A stretch of DNA of 8,712 nucleotides from Treponema sp. UBA1798 (GCA_002319875.1 DCFS01000295.1:1509-10220); one strand, 5' to 3'. Positions 1 through 6,628 are shown, counted from the first letter of the stretch. Numbers and translations: made by a program. Notes: generated from the sequence alone by a model not told the origin.

Positions 1-41
1 TCCTTTGGAATGCAGGACAGGCGTTTTTCATTTTTTTTCAT
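1..41 (-). CDS. N-terminal start of an unidentified gene, cut by the window edge
   Basis: An ATG on the minus strand at 41-39 is preceded by a good Shine-Dalgarno sequence (GAGAGGA, about 6 bases upstream). It opens a frame reading MKKNEKRLSCIPK before the window ends. The basic, lysine-rich start is common in this genome, but 13 codons are too few to identify a product. An A8 tract lies directly behind the start codon. The 63-bp gap to the stop of the upstream minus-strand gene (at 105) has no obvious terminator, so the two genes may be co-transcribed. The call rests only on the ribosome binding site plus an open frame. Confidence 0.5.
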   Translation of the reverse strand, partial: MKKNEKRLSCIPK

Positions 42-104
42 ATAGAATCCTCTCTTTAACGAATCGCTTATAAATTCCGGGCTTTTGCAAATACTCCGGA
101 TATG

Positions 105-1991
105 TTAATACTCCCACGTAGACAACCGTTCTCCATAGCTGCCATAGTTCTCTACGTCAAAACCCGGGAGCGGCAGTAAACAGTCAACAAATTTCGCGGA
201 GGTAAGATTTACGTCGTAGTATGAAGTCCCGGCAGGCGACAGCGTACACCCTTTTACAGGATCTTTTCCTTCCATTCGTATCCTGAAAACCGCTCCTTCC
301 TGCCCGCGGCTTATTCCGATGCTCTTAAAATAAACATTGTCATCCAGTATCCGTTCCGGATCCATTCCGCTTTCGCTTATCGCAGGATAGAGTTTTACAT
401 AGTAAGAACTACCGTTTGTAGTTATTTCATACGCACCATATACGTGCGCACATGAAGATCCTGATTCAGGATCATTGTCGCTTGCATAATAATAACCGTC
501 AGGCGAAAAATAAAGCACGGCTTCCGCATAGTCACCATGGGTGTCAATTTCGAGCGGCCACGATAAAAGAGCCCGCTCCTGTACAGACCGGCGGACCGGT
601 TGAAAAGGATTGCTGCTTTTTTCATTCAGTATCAGTAAATACCGTTCATTCTGGTACCGTAGTCCCTTGAAGGGATTATCGAGGGGAGGATTACTTCCCG
701 TCACACTCAGAATGCCGTTCTTAAATCGCAATGAGTCAATATCAGTTATGTCTGTTTCCAGTACGTAAAGCAGATTAAAAGTCGTAAGCGAGTAAAAAAA
801 TACGCAGGGGGAGTAATACAGGCTGACTGCGAGTATTTTACCGTCATCGGAAACCGCCGTACAGTTTGCGTCTGAGGAAAATCCATTCGCTGCATCAGGA
901 TAGAAAAAGTACTTGTTTTTAATTTTCCCCTTAGTTCCATCCATAACGGAAAGCACGTCACCCGCTACTGCAACATTTCCGTCGGGGAGCACTATGCATT
1001 TACCGTAATCCTGTATACCAAACTCCGCAGGACTTGTATCCTTTTTTTCAGGATCATATGACAGTATAGTAAGTTTTTCACTTGCAGAAAGACAGATGAG
1101 CTTTTTGCCGTCAGGGCTGAAGCCGGCAGAGCTGAATGGACATTCATAGGTTGAATCTTTGTACGGTGGTTTTTCCTCTATCCCCGAAAGTGTTTGTTTT
1201 GAAAAATCATATACCAGTAACTGCCACATATACGGATATCCCTGTGTCGATACGGACCAGATCAGATAGTTTCCATCTTTACTGCATACCATAGAGCCTG
1301 TATATTCATACGTGTCATGAAGCGTGACAGGGCAGATCTTTTCAACAGCTCCCGTACTTATCGTACATTCACGCACAAAACCATGCGCAGGGAAATAGAA
1401 TTTTAAACTATCCGGAGAAAAAGCGCAGCAGCCTTCATTATCGCGGTCTGAAGAACGATCGGAATCTGTAAATTTGGAAATATCGATTTTCTGCAGGACA
1501 GAGTCGTCTTCCATTCGGGATATGTCTATTACGCTGTCATATCTCACAGCACACAGCGTACCGTCACTGCTTACCAGCGAACTGTATTCTTTATACCAGA
1601 TATCTTTCCGTGAAATTTTACATACTGATGCTTCCGCCGTATCTGTTTCAGTTGCATTGAAAATATTGCCATCGGAAATAAAGGCTCTGCTTAACACCTC
1701 AGCTTTCAGATATCCGCCGAAGCACCAGCCGTAATCACCGTTTTTTGTACGTATATAGCACCACCGGTCCGTTATTCCGTCGACAGTCTGCTGAATGCCG
1801 ATTTTTTCTATCACAACAGTGTCATTTTTCTGGAGCAGACCGGTTTTGTCTGCACGCAGGCTCTGTGCCGAACGTATTTTAAGATTATCCAGAACGGCAG
1901 CCCTGCATTTGAGGCTGGCTGCCGTTATCCGGGCTTCCGCACCGCTGCAGATAACCCAGAAAAAAAGCAGAATACCTGCTGTCTTTTTCAT
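105..1991 (-). CDS. Secreted SH3-domain and PD40/WD40-like beta-propeller protein
   Basis: I chose the ATG at 1991 (628 aa) rather than the in-frame ATG at 2027. It has an SD sequence (GGCAGGAG, about 9 bases upstream) and opens a classic signal peptide, MKKTAGILLFFWVICSGAEA. The longer form would bury that peptide behind 12 residues. Residues about 30-95 form a bacterial SH3 domain (LKIRS near the start, W77CYI, and the closing YGWCFGGYL). The rest carries repeated propeller-type turns: FSPDSLKF, CSKDGNYL, FSPDGKKL, VSDDGKIL and FSPDGYYY, each followed by beta-rich sequence, as in PD40/WD40 blades. The last 110 residues are beta-rich but unassigned. By family knowledge, SH3b domains bind cell-wall or protein ligands; a periplasmic or surface sensing or scaffold role is inference. 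No catalytic motif is visible. Confidence 0.85.
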   Translation of the reverse strand: MKKTAGILLFFWVICSGAEARITAASLKCRAAVLDNLKIRSAQSLRADKTGLLQKNDTVVIEKIGIQQTVDGITDRWCYIRTKNGDYGWCFGGYLKAEVLSRAFISDGNIFNATETDTAEASVCKISRKDIWYKEYSSLVSSDGTLCAVRYDSVIDISRMEDDSVLQKIDISKFTDSDRSSDRDNEGCCAFSPDSLKFYFPAHGFVRECTISTGAVEKICPVTLHDTYEYTGSMVCSKDGNYLIWSVSTQGYPYMWQLLVYDFSKQTLSGIEEKPPYKDSTYECPFSSAGFSPDGKKLICLSASEKLTILSYDPEKKDTSPAEFGIQDYGKCIVLPDGNVAVAGDVLSVMDGTKGKIKNKYFFYPDAANGFSSDANCTAVSDDGKILAVSLYYSPCVFFYSLTTFNLLYVLETDITDIDSLRFKNGILSVTGSNPPLDNPFKGLRYQNERYLLILNEKSSNPFQPVRRSVQERALLSWPLEIDTHGDYAEAVLYFSPDGYYYASDNDPESGSSCAHVYGAYEITTNGSSYYVKLYPAISESGMDPERILDDNVYFKSIGISRGQEGAVFRIRMEGKDPVKGCTLSPAGTSYYDVNLTSAKFVDCLLPLPGFDVENYGSYGERLSTWEY

Positions 1992-2068
1992 AAAATTTTC
2001 TCCTGCCTTAAAAAAATAGTTTACCATGTATCATGCCCTGCGTCATCTCTTTTTGTTGAAGAAATGAG

Positions 2069-2102
2069 GCGTTTTCAAAAGTCAGACGGGTTTTGAAAAC
2101 GC
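2069..2102. repeat. Perfect 12-bp inverted repeat (hairpin), no T-tract
   Basis: The arm GCGTTTTCAAAA (2069-2080) is exactly complementary to TTTTGAAAACGC (2091-2102) across a 10-base loop. Neither side is followed by a run of T, so it is not a textbook Rho-independent terminator for either strand. It lies about 80 bp upstream of the start at 1991, so it could be a 5' leader hairpin, a protein site or a dispersed repeat unit. Confidence 0.7.
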
Positions 2103-2190
2103 AACTTCAGATGTAATGATGGTATTAAATCCCGACAGCGATACCTTTAGAGAACTCCATATCCCGCTGCCTGCGGCGGGTATCTTCGAG

Positions 2191-2204
2191 CCGCTGATCA
2201 GCGG
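2191..2204. repeat. 14-bp perfect palindrome
   Basis: CCGCTGATCAGCGG reads identically on both strands with no spacer. It sits in a locally GC-rich patch, just downstream of another short inverted pair (CCCGC at 2163-2167 and GCGGG at 2176-2180). It could be a dimeric protein site or chance. Confidence 0.5.
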
Positions 2205-2317
2205 AGAATGGGCTTCCGGATTTTTACATTACGTCCGTCAGTGCCTCAATGTCATCGGCGAAGAGATACTTTCCGGCATACCGGACAGGTGCCCTGCCGT
2301 ATCTGCATCCGACAGTG

Positions 2318-2875
2318 TTATAAAAAAACGAACTGCAATAGTCTTACGCATTCCCTGGTCCGTTCATATAACTGTGAACAGGTTTCTTTGTTACCGTTCC
2401 GGATCCATTCTGATAGAATACCTGCCATAGTATAGCTCAGGATAATTATGATATATTCAGTTTGTTCTGCGGTCAGATTTTTTTTCGGGAAGAAAGCGCT
2501 TTTCATTTTACTTTGGTTTTTCCGGTGTGAATTGATAATTATATCAATCCGGTTATTTTTTACGATAGCCTCCAGTATGTGTTCGTTCTTATACCATATC
2601 CTTATAAACTTTTTTACAGTTTCTTCTGCAGAATATAAGCGTCGCTTATTGTCCGGTTGTGCGATTTCATCGAAGATCTGATCACATTTATATTCCAGTA
2701 CATCTGTTATGCAGTCAAAATGTCTGTAGAAGGTTGTCCTCCCGACAGATGAAGCCCTCTGAATATCCGTGACCGTTATTTCTGAGAGACTTCTGGATTT
2801 AAGGCAGGTAAGAAGTCCCTCTGTGATTAGTGTATCAGAAGCCTCTGAACGTTTATCCTTGTTTATATGATACAT
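2318..2875 (-). CDS. TetR/AcrR-family transcriptional regulator
   Basis: The protein is 185 aa, normal for the TetR family. The N-terminal DNA-binding domain covers about residues 9-55, with the helix-turn-helix at about 34-53 (ITVTDIQRASSVGRTTFYRHF) including the family-typical TTFYRHF recognition-helix end. The remaining 130 residues are helical and divergent, as expected for the ligand-binding and dimer domain. The start at 2875 has an AGGGGT ribosome site 5 bases upstream. The gene is divergent from the HXXEE membrane protein across 114 bp, the usual arrangement for a local repressor controlling itself and its neighbour. The ligand is unknown. The last codons run through a T7 tract (QFVFL, stop). 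The length looks complete, so I treat the stop as genuine. Confidence 0.92.
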   Translation of the reverse strand: MYHINKDKRSEASDTLITEGLLTCLKSRSLSEITVTDIQRASSVGRTTFYRHFDCITDVLEYKCDQIFDEIAQPDNKRRLYSAEETVKKFIRIWYKNEHILEAIVKNNRIDIIINSHRKNQSKMKSAFFPKKNLTAEQTEYIIIILSYTMAGILSEWIRNGNKETCSQLYERTRECVRLLQFVFL

Positions 2876-2892
2876 TATTGACCCCTGTGTTT

Positions 2893-2916
2893 CACAACGA
2901 AAGACGCGTTATTGTG
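2893..2916. promoter_or_regulatory. Possible operator for the divergent TetR regulator
   Basis: CACAA (2893-2897) and TTGTG (2912-2916) form a spaced inverted repeat just upstream of the extended -10 at 2917-2925. An ACGCGT palindrome (2904-2909) lies between the arms. Its position, in the shared spacer and abutting the promoter, is where a TetR dimer would act. The symmetry is short, so the exact site is uncertain. Confidence 0.35.
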
Positions 2917-2925
2917 TGTTATAAT
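2917..2925 (+). promoter_or_regulatory. Extended -10 promoter for the HXXEE gene
   Basis: TGTTATAAT is a perfect extended -10 element (TGn followed by TATAAT at 2920-2925). No good -35 is seen at the right distance, which is tolerated for extended -10 promoters. Transcription would begin near 2932, giving a leader of about 58 bases before the ATG at 2990. Confidence 0.55.
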
Positions 2926-2989
2926 TTAAAATGATACAAGCATATTGGAAATATGTGAAGCTGTCTTTATTGACAGGAAGGAGAAGCAT

Positions 2990-3640
2990 ATGCTTGATAA
3001 ATGGTGCGATAAGATATGGCTGTATGTTCTTTATTTACTGGGAACAGTTATGGCTGCAGCGCTGGTTATTAACTGGCAGTCATGGACGCAGATACAGAAA
3101 ATTCTGGTATTTTCTACTGTTGTTCTGCCGCTGCATGTACTGGAGGAATGGCAGGTTCCGGGCGGATTTCATTACCAGTATAATCTGACACAAAGATCTC
3201 TGCATCCGGACTGCTATCCGATGAACCGTCTTACGGACATGATAACCAATTTCGGAGGGGAACTGTTTATGATAGGTCTTTCGGTATATGGTTCAAATAC
3301 AGGTATTATTATTGCTCTGGCCATTTTCAGCGCTTTGGAAGTTGTTATTCATACCTTTTTCGGCATAAAAATGTATAGTTTGTTTCGGATGAAAGGTAAA
3401 CGTACAATTTACGGTCCGGGGAGCGTTACAGCATATGCGGGGTTTGGTACGATAGGATTATTATCATTGTATTGGCTTATAAAATCAGGTACTATCCCTG
3501 CCGACTGGCTGGTGGCTGTCGTAGTTCTTTTCATCATGCTGGCAGGCTTTATTCTTGTTCCTGAGAATTTACTGAAAAGTGAAAAAACGGCATTTCCTTT
3601 TCACAGCGCCATGTATTTCAGTAAATATATTGCAGGTTGA
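2990..3640 (+). CDS. HXXEE domain-containing integral membrane protein
   Basis: I place the start at ATG 2990 (216 aa) because AGGAAGGAG (2975-2983) is ideally spaced before it. The in-frame ATG at 2945 has no ribosome site and would add a charged leader. The family-defining motif is HVLEE at residues 49-53. A conserved-looking N at 87 (TNFGGE) and E117...H121 (EVVIHTFFG) lie within later membrane helices. About five hydrophobic segments are visible: roughly 11-29, 37-49, 90-122, 146-163 and 171-190. The HXXEE family has no established reaction; the buried His and Glu residues suggest a possible metal-dependent membrane enzyme, but that is inference. The divergent TetR gene and the strong promoter suggest repression until an unknown ligand appears. 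The family assignment is firm; the function is not. Confidence 0.85.
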   Translation: MLDKWCDKIWLYVLYLLGTVMAAALVINWQSWTQIQKILVFSTVVLPLHVLEEWQVPGGFHYQYNLTQRSLHPDCYPMNRLTDMITNFGGELFMIGLSVYGSNTGIIIALAIFSALEVVIHTFFGIKMYSLFRMKGKRTIYGPGSVTAYAGFGTIGLLSLYWLIKSGTIPADWLVAVVVLFIMLAGFILVPENLLKSEKTAFPFHSAMYFSKYIAG

Positions 3641-3774
3641 CCCATTTTCAAAGTTTTGTTAGCTTCAAGAACGGTTTTTGCGGAAAATTTATAAATCCCT
3701 CTATTTTAACGGTTTGTAAATTTTCTGTACATGATTTTGTGATTAAGAAGTCCATTATGGATACGCTGATTAAG
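3641..3774. other. Convergent spacer, no gene seen
   Basis: This AT-rich stretch lies between the stop of the HXXEE gene and the end of the headless minus-strand frame. It contains a short direct repeat, AACGGTTT (near 3670 and 3709), and the left arm of the 3755-3803 hairpin. I find no gene and no standard terminator with a T-tract for either converging transcript. Confidence 0.4.
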
Positions 3775-3803
3775 TCACCGGGATTTTATCAGCGTATCCA
3801 TAA
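3755..3803. repeat. Perfect 16-bp inverted repeat between converging transcripts
   Basis: TTATGGATACGCTGAT (3755-3770) is exactly complementary to 3788-3803 across a 17-base loop. One arm coincides with the last codons (MDTLI) of the headless minus-strand frame, whose TGA falls in the loop. A T-tract is absent on both sides. Its position between convergent genes suggests a bidirectional end-of-transcript hairpin, but its form is not that of a classical terminator. Confidence 0.7.
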
Positions 3804-3933
3804 ATGTATTGACGATCTCAATGAAAACAGGATCATCCTCTGCAGCTGTTTTTCCATCGGGCGAAACTATGTAATCACCGCACTCCTGTACCTGATTCTG
3901 TTGTGCAAATATTTTTTTTGCATGAAATGCGGC
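3775..3933 (-). pseudogene. Headless coding fragment directly after the M20 gene
   Basis: Immediately after the amidohydrolase TGA, the same reading frame stays open for 52 codons to a TGA at 3775-3777. It reads protein-like: a lysine/glutamine-rich start, then CGDYIVSPDGKTAAEDD and an amphipathic end, DPVFIEIVNTFMDTLIKSR. There is no in-frame start codon near its beginning. An ATG at 3924-3922 on the minus strand lies out of frame and would join it if the A8 tract at 3911-3918 had nine A's, giving about 49 aa starting MQKKIFAQQ. No Shine-Dalgarno sequence precedes that ATG. It may be the 3' remnant of a lost gene, a small gene broken by an indel or base-calling error, or a rare readthrough tail. 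I do not recognise the family. Confidence 0.45.
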
Positions 3934-5094
3934 TCAACTCTGTTGCAGATAATCTATCGCGACTTGAGCATACATCGCAGCACCTGTTTCAAGGGCATTC
4001 TCATCAATCCAGAAATAGTCGCTGTGCTGTGGCGCTTCTCCGCCGCCGCCCAGAGATGCAAAGGCGGCCTGGCAATGGGTTGTGTATTCCGCAAAATCCT
4101 CTGCACCCATCATCATTTGTGCTTCTCCGGCAAGTTCCGGTGATTTAACGACCTTTTTAGCAGAACTGCTGATAAGTTTTGTTGCTTCAGGATCATTTAC
4201 CAGAACTTCTGTCATCATGGTGTATTCAACTTCCGCTGTGCACCGGTATGCTTCAGCAGTTTTTTTTGCAATCCGTTCTATAATACCAGGCAGAGAATGA
4301 TGTATTTCAACATCAAAGCATCTGCAGGTACCTTCCATTTCAGCTTCACCGGATACGATGTTAAACCGTGTTCCCGACACAAGTTTTCCTACTGTTACAA
4401 CGCATGGCTGCATGGGTGTTAATTCCCGGCTTACAATACTCTGCAGATTCATAACAATTGCTGCTGCTGCAACAGTTGCATCTATTCCTTTTTCCGGCAT
4501 GGAACCATGGCTTGCTTTTCCTGTAACTTTTATTTTGAAAATATCAGCACACGCAGCCATTGCACCCGGTTTTGTCAGAATACATCCCGGAGTCAGGGTG
4601 GAGAAAATATGCATGCCAAAGATCATATTTACCCCTTCAAGTCCGCCTTGTTTTACGACAAGTTTTGCACCTTCTGCAATTTCCTCTGCAGGCTGGAAAA
4701 TGAATCTCACGGTACCATTGAGTTCGTCCTTCATACCTGAAAGAATTTTTGCTGCACCAAGAAGCATCGATGTATGCGTGTCATGACCGCAGGCATGCAT
4801 GAATCCGGGATTTTCGGATTTAAATGGGACATCCGTTTTTTCCGTTATTGAAAGCGCATCTATATCGGCACGGAGTGCAATCATTTTTCCGGGTTTTTTA
4901 CCTTTTATTTCTGCAATAATTCCCGTCGGATCAAGTCTTCTGAATGAAATACCGTCCTTCTCAAGTTCCTGTGCAATTACCCCTGTCGTACGAACCTCGT
5001 GAAGGCTTGCCTCCGGATGTTTGTGTAAATCTTCTCTTATAGCAATGATATATGGTGCTACTCCATGCGCTTTGTCCTTAATTGCCTGTGACAT
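3934..5094 (-). CDS. M20D-family metal-dependent amidohydrolase (aminoacylase-like)
   Basis: The protein is 386 aa, the usual length for M20D hydrolases. Expected landmarks are all present: RRLDPTG, LRADIDAL (about 74-81), the metal site HACGHDTHTSMLLGAA (Cys102 and His104), FQPAEE (general base Glu137, metal ligand Glu138), MHI (His162), ASHGSMPEKGIDA (about 194-206, the dimerisation-domain His196), MMGAEDFAEY (328-337) and the final metal ligand His357 in APQHSDYF. Such enzymes are cytoplasmic and hydrolyse N-acyl, N-aroyl or peptide-like amide bonds (hippurate, N-acetyl-amino acids, aminobenzoyl-glutamate); the exact substrate cannot be read from sequence. It lies 138 bp downstream of a transporter-like gene on the same strand, suggesting import followed by hydrolysis. 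The C-terminus DYLQQS is a normal family ending, so the in-frame tail beyond the stop is probably not part of it. Confidence 0.93.
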   Translation of the reverse strand: MSQAIKDKAHGVAPYIIAIREDLHKHPEASLHEVRTTGVIAQELEKDGISFRRLDPTGIIAEIKGKKPGKMIALRADIDALSITEKTDVPFKSENPGFMHACGHDTHTSMLLGAAKILSGMKDELNGTVRFIFQPAEEIAEGAKLVVKQGGLEGVNMIFGMHIFSTLTPGCILTKPGAMAACADIFKIKVTGKASHGSMPEKGIDATVAAAAIVMNLQSIVSRELTPMQPCVVTVGKLVSGTRFNIVSGEAEMEGTCRCFDVEIHHSLPGIIERIAKKTAEAYRCTAEVEYTMMTEVLVNDPEATKLISSSAKKVVKSPELAGEAQMMMGAEDFAEYTTHCQAAFASLGGGGEAPQHSDYFWIDENALETGAAMYAQVAIDYLQQS

Positions 5095-5101
5095 TTATTA
5101 A

Positions 5102-5107
5102 CCCCCC
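5102..5107 (-). promoter_or_regulatory. Unusual all-G ribosome binding site of the amidohydrolase gene
   Basis: The only SD-like sequence before the ATG at 5094 is GGGGGG, seven bases upstream. It can pair with the CCUCC of 16S rRNA using one G-U pair. It is atypical beside the AGGAG-type sites of the neighbouring genes and may set lower or different translation from the upstream transporter gene. Confidence 0.4.
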
Positions 5108-5202
5108 AAAATAAATTTAAAAGTAACTGCCTTCAATAATATAAATTTGCCGTAATTCAGTATTTATATCGAGATATATTTCTCTCTTTGAATTAAGAGC
5201 AT

Positions 5203-5226
5203 CTCTAAAAAACACAGTTTTCAGAG
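5203..5226. repeat. Imperfect hairpin in the transporter-amidohydrolase spacer
   Basis: CTCTAAAAAAC (5203-5213) pairs with GTTTTCAGAG (5217-5226) with one small internal bulge and a three-base loop. It starts about seven bases after the transporter stop on the minus strand. The T6 run lies inside the stem and no T-tract follows, so it more likely stabilises or separates the two halves of an operon mRNA than terminates it. A smaller dyad, TATATC-GA-GATATA (5165-5178), lies 25 bases further downstream in the same spacer. Confidence 0.45.
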
Positions 5227-5232
5227 GTTCCC

Positions 5233-6429
5233 TTAAATAAAATTTTTGAGTATGCCTGCGACAAGAACCGATACTATCGTGACACATACAAAGCCCGCAA
5301 CAAGCATTTTGGGCATTATTATACTGGAAATCGCTTTAGACTTTTCGGTATCTTTTATCTCACTAAGAGCCTCGTTTACCAGCATGACATTCAGAGGAAA
5401 TCCTAAAAAGGCGTTGAGTACAATTGCGTAACAGGACCAGAACGATTCACTTGTTTTGAATATTTTATGCGCCACAAAGGCGATAATCGTAAGTCCCAAC
5501 GTTGCAATAACCGTAAGACCAAGCGTTATACCGATTACCGGTAACAGTAGTTTCGGCGTGGCAAAAGAGAATGAACAGAACAGATATCCGAGAAGAAATG
5601 TCATCAGCATTCCATCTGATTTTGCTTTTCCAAGAGCATCTGATTCCAGAAATCCGAACTCATTTGCAGCGAAACCGAAAATCAGACACCATACATACTG
5701 GGAAACCCATCCGTGTGTTAAAATTTGAAGAAAGTATGAAATTAGTGCTATAACAGAAAGCTTTAAAAGTATTGTATTAACACTCCAGAATTTTTCTTTG
5801 GCCGTTGTATTTGATGCTGCAGAAGATGTTTTTTGAACAATAGCCTCTCCATGCAGATTCCCTGAAGTATACAATTTATCAAGCCTCTTTATTTCTTTCC
5901 TCAAACAGTACGCTGTGACCGGAAAACCGACAAGCCCCTGCACAACCATTGTCATCAGCGCGACCAGTTGTGCCTGCGGATTATTTGCAGCTTTTGCAGC
6001 TTCTGACATAATAGATGCTGCAATTGCAGCCCCTGTCAGTACAGGTGTTGCCGCAACAGCATTTGCTTTTCCGAAAATAAGAACTCCTATGGATAAGGAA
6101 ATTATGCATATTCCTAAGATACCAAGCAGACTGATGATTACCGTGCGCCATTGAGCCGCCATTTGTTTCCTGTTAATCAATGTTCCGAGGTGTATAATCA
6201 GCAGTACAACAGTAATTTTGTATATACCTGAAGAAAGGCCTGCATTATCTGCAAGAGTTGCCGGCAGAACTGTCCAGAAACCTGCAATTAACAGTATCAT
6301 CATAACGAGTGCACTGGGGATCCATCCCTTTGTTTTTTTTGATACCAGTTCACCGGCAACCATTGCTGCCAGAATAATTGCAAATGCAAGGTACTGGGTT
6401 GAGGAAATGTACGTTTTTACCGCTTCCAT
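5233..6429 (-). CDS. Polytopic membrane transporter, ESS/GltS-like architecture (putative)
   Basis: The protein is 398 aa with about ten or eleven hydrophobic segments. They split into two halves by a hydrophilic, Thr/Ser/Lys-rich loop at about residues 178-216. The halves look related: VVQGLVGFPV (162-171) matches LNAFLGFPLN (338-347). A small-residue-rich stretch, ATPVLTGAAIAASIM (127-141), resembles a re-entrant or unwound substrate segment. This two-half layout is typical of secondary transporters such as the sodium/glutamate symporter type. I recall similar uncharacterised proteins beside M20 hydrolases, but this is not a firm family match. The start at 6429 has an AAGGAG site about 10 bases upstream. 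It is the first gene of a minus-strand pair with the amidohydrolase, suggesting import of that enzyme's substrate. Sodium or proton coupling is inference. Confidence 0.75.
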   Translation of the reverse strand: MEAVKTYISSTQYLAFAIILAAMVAGELVSKKTKGWIPSALVMMILLIAGFWTVLPATLADNAGLSSGIYKITVVLLIIHLGTLINRKQMAAQWRTVIISLLGILGICIISLSIGVLIFGKANAVAATPVLTGAAIAASIMSEAAKAANNPQAQLVALMTMVVQGLVGFPVTAYCLRKEIKRLDKLYTSGNLHGEAIVQKTSSAASNTTAKEKFWSVNTILLKLSVIALISYFLQILTHGWVSQYVWCLIFGFAANEFGFLESDALGKAKSDGMLMTFLLGYLFCSFSFATPKLLLPVIGITLGLTVIATLGLTIIAFVAHKIFKTSESFWSCYAIVLNAFLGFPLNVMLVNEALSEIKDTEKSKAISSIIMPKMLVAGFVCVTIVSVLVAGILKNFI

Positions 6430-6488
6430 AGTTTTAATGCTCCTTATATTTTTTTATCTGTACTGTTTTGAGATTTATATATAAAAAA

Positions 6489-6517
6489 ATAATGTATAAT
6501 TTTGCATTTACTCTCAA
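6489..6517 (-). promoter_or_regulatory. Weak candidate promoter of the transporter-amidohydrolase pair
   Basis: On the minus strand TTGAGA (6517-6512) and CATTAT (6494-6489) are separated by 17 bases. This would start transcription about 50 bases before the ATG at 6429. The -10 is poor (four of six consensus bases) and it overlaps the left arm of the 6490-6539 inverted repeat, which would make it sensitive to a bound regulator. Confidence 0.3.
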
Positions 6518-6539
6518 TTTATTGTTTATTTATACATTA
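6490..6539. repeat. 10-bp perfect inverted repeat in a divergent promoter region
   Basis: TAATGTATAA (6490-6499) and TTATACATTA (6530-6539) are exact inverted copies separated by 30 bases. Each arm is itself AT-rich and near-palindromic at its centre (GTATAA/TTATAC). The pair brackets the candidate minus-strand promoter. The spacing, with centres 40 bp apart and close to four helical turns, would suit a regulator binding two sites on one face of the DNA. Confidence 0.5.
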
Positions 6540-6628
6540 GAATGATTTTATAAAATAGTCAATATTACTGATTTATCCCGGCATACGATTTTGTTACTGT
6601 TTTGTGTGTGACTATACAACCTGTAGAT

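Larger units (their letters stand above)
1992..2317. other. Intergenic block with two inverted repeats, no convincing gene
   Basis: This 326-bp stretch lies between the minus-strand start at 1991 and the stop of the TetR gene at 2318. It holds the perfect inverted repeat at 2069-2102 and the 14-bp palindrome at 2191-2204, described separately. A GC-richer patch (about 2155-2300) has short open frames on both strands. On the minus strand an open stretch ends at 2224 (...FADDIEALTDVM, stop) but has no start codon or ribosome site. It could be reached from the TetR gene only by losing one T from its terminal T7 tract. I see no strong promoter for the 1991 gene here. Confidence 0.5.

Noticed and set aside
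2224..2317. Minus-strand open stretch after the TetR stop as a frameshifted TetR extension
   Set aside because: The TetR protein already has a normal family length, and the extra residues do not resemble a TetR C-terminus. It would need a base loss in the T7 tract.
2116..2430. 104-codon plus-strand open frame with a protein-like first part
   Set aside because: It has no ribosome binding site, and its second third to end runs antisense through the TetR gene. I see no recognisable motif.
3775..3936. Selenocysteine decoding of the amidohydrolase TGA
   Set aside because: No suitable hairpin lies immediately downstream of the TGA, the protein ends like its family, and no Sec-type redox site would be formed.
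3637..4143. 168-codon plus-strand frame after the HXXEE gene
   Set aside because: Most of it is antisense to the amidohydrolase and the headless minus-strand frame. It has no ribosome site and is Cys/Ile-rich in the manner of shadow frames.
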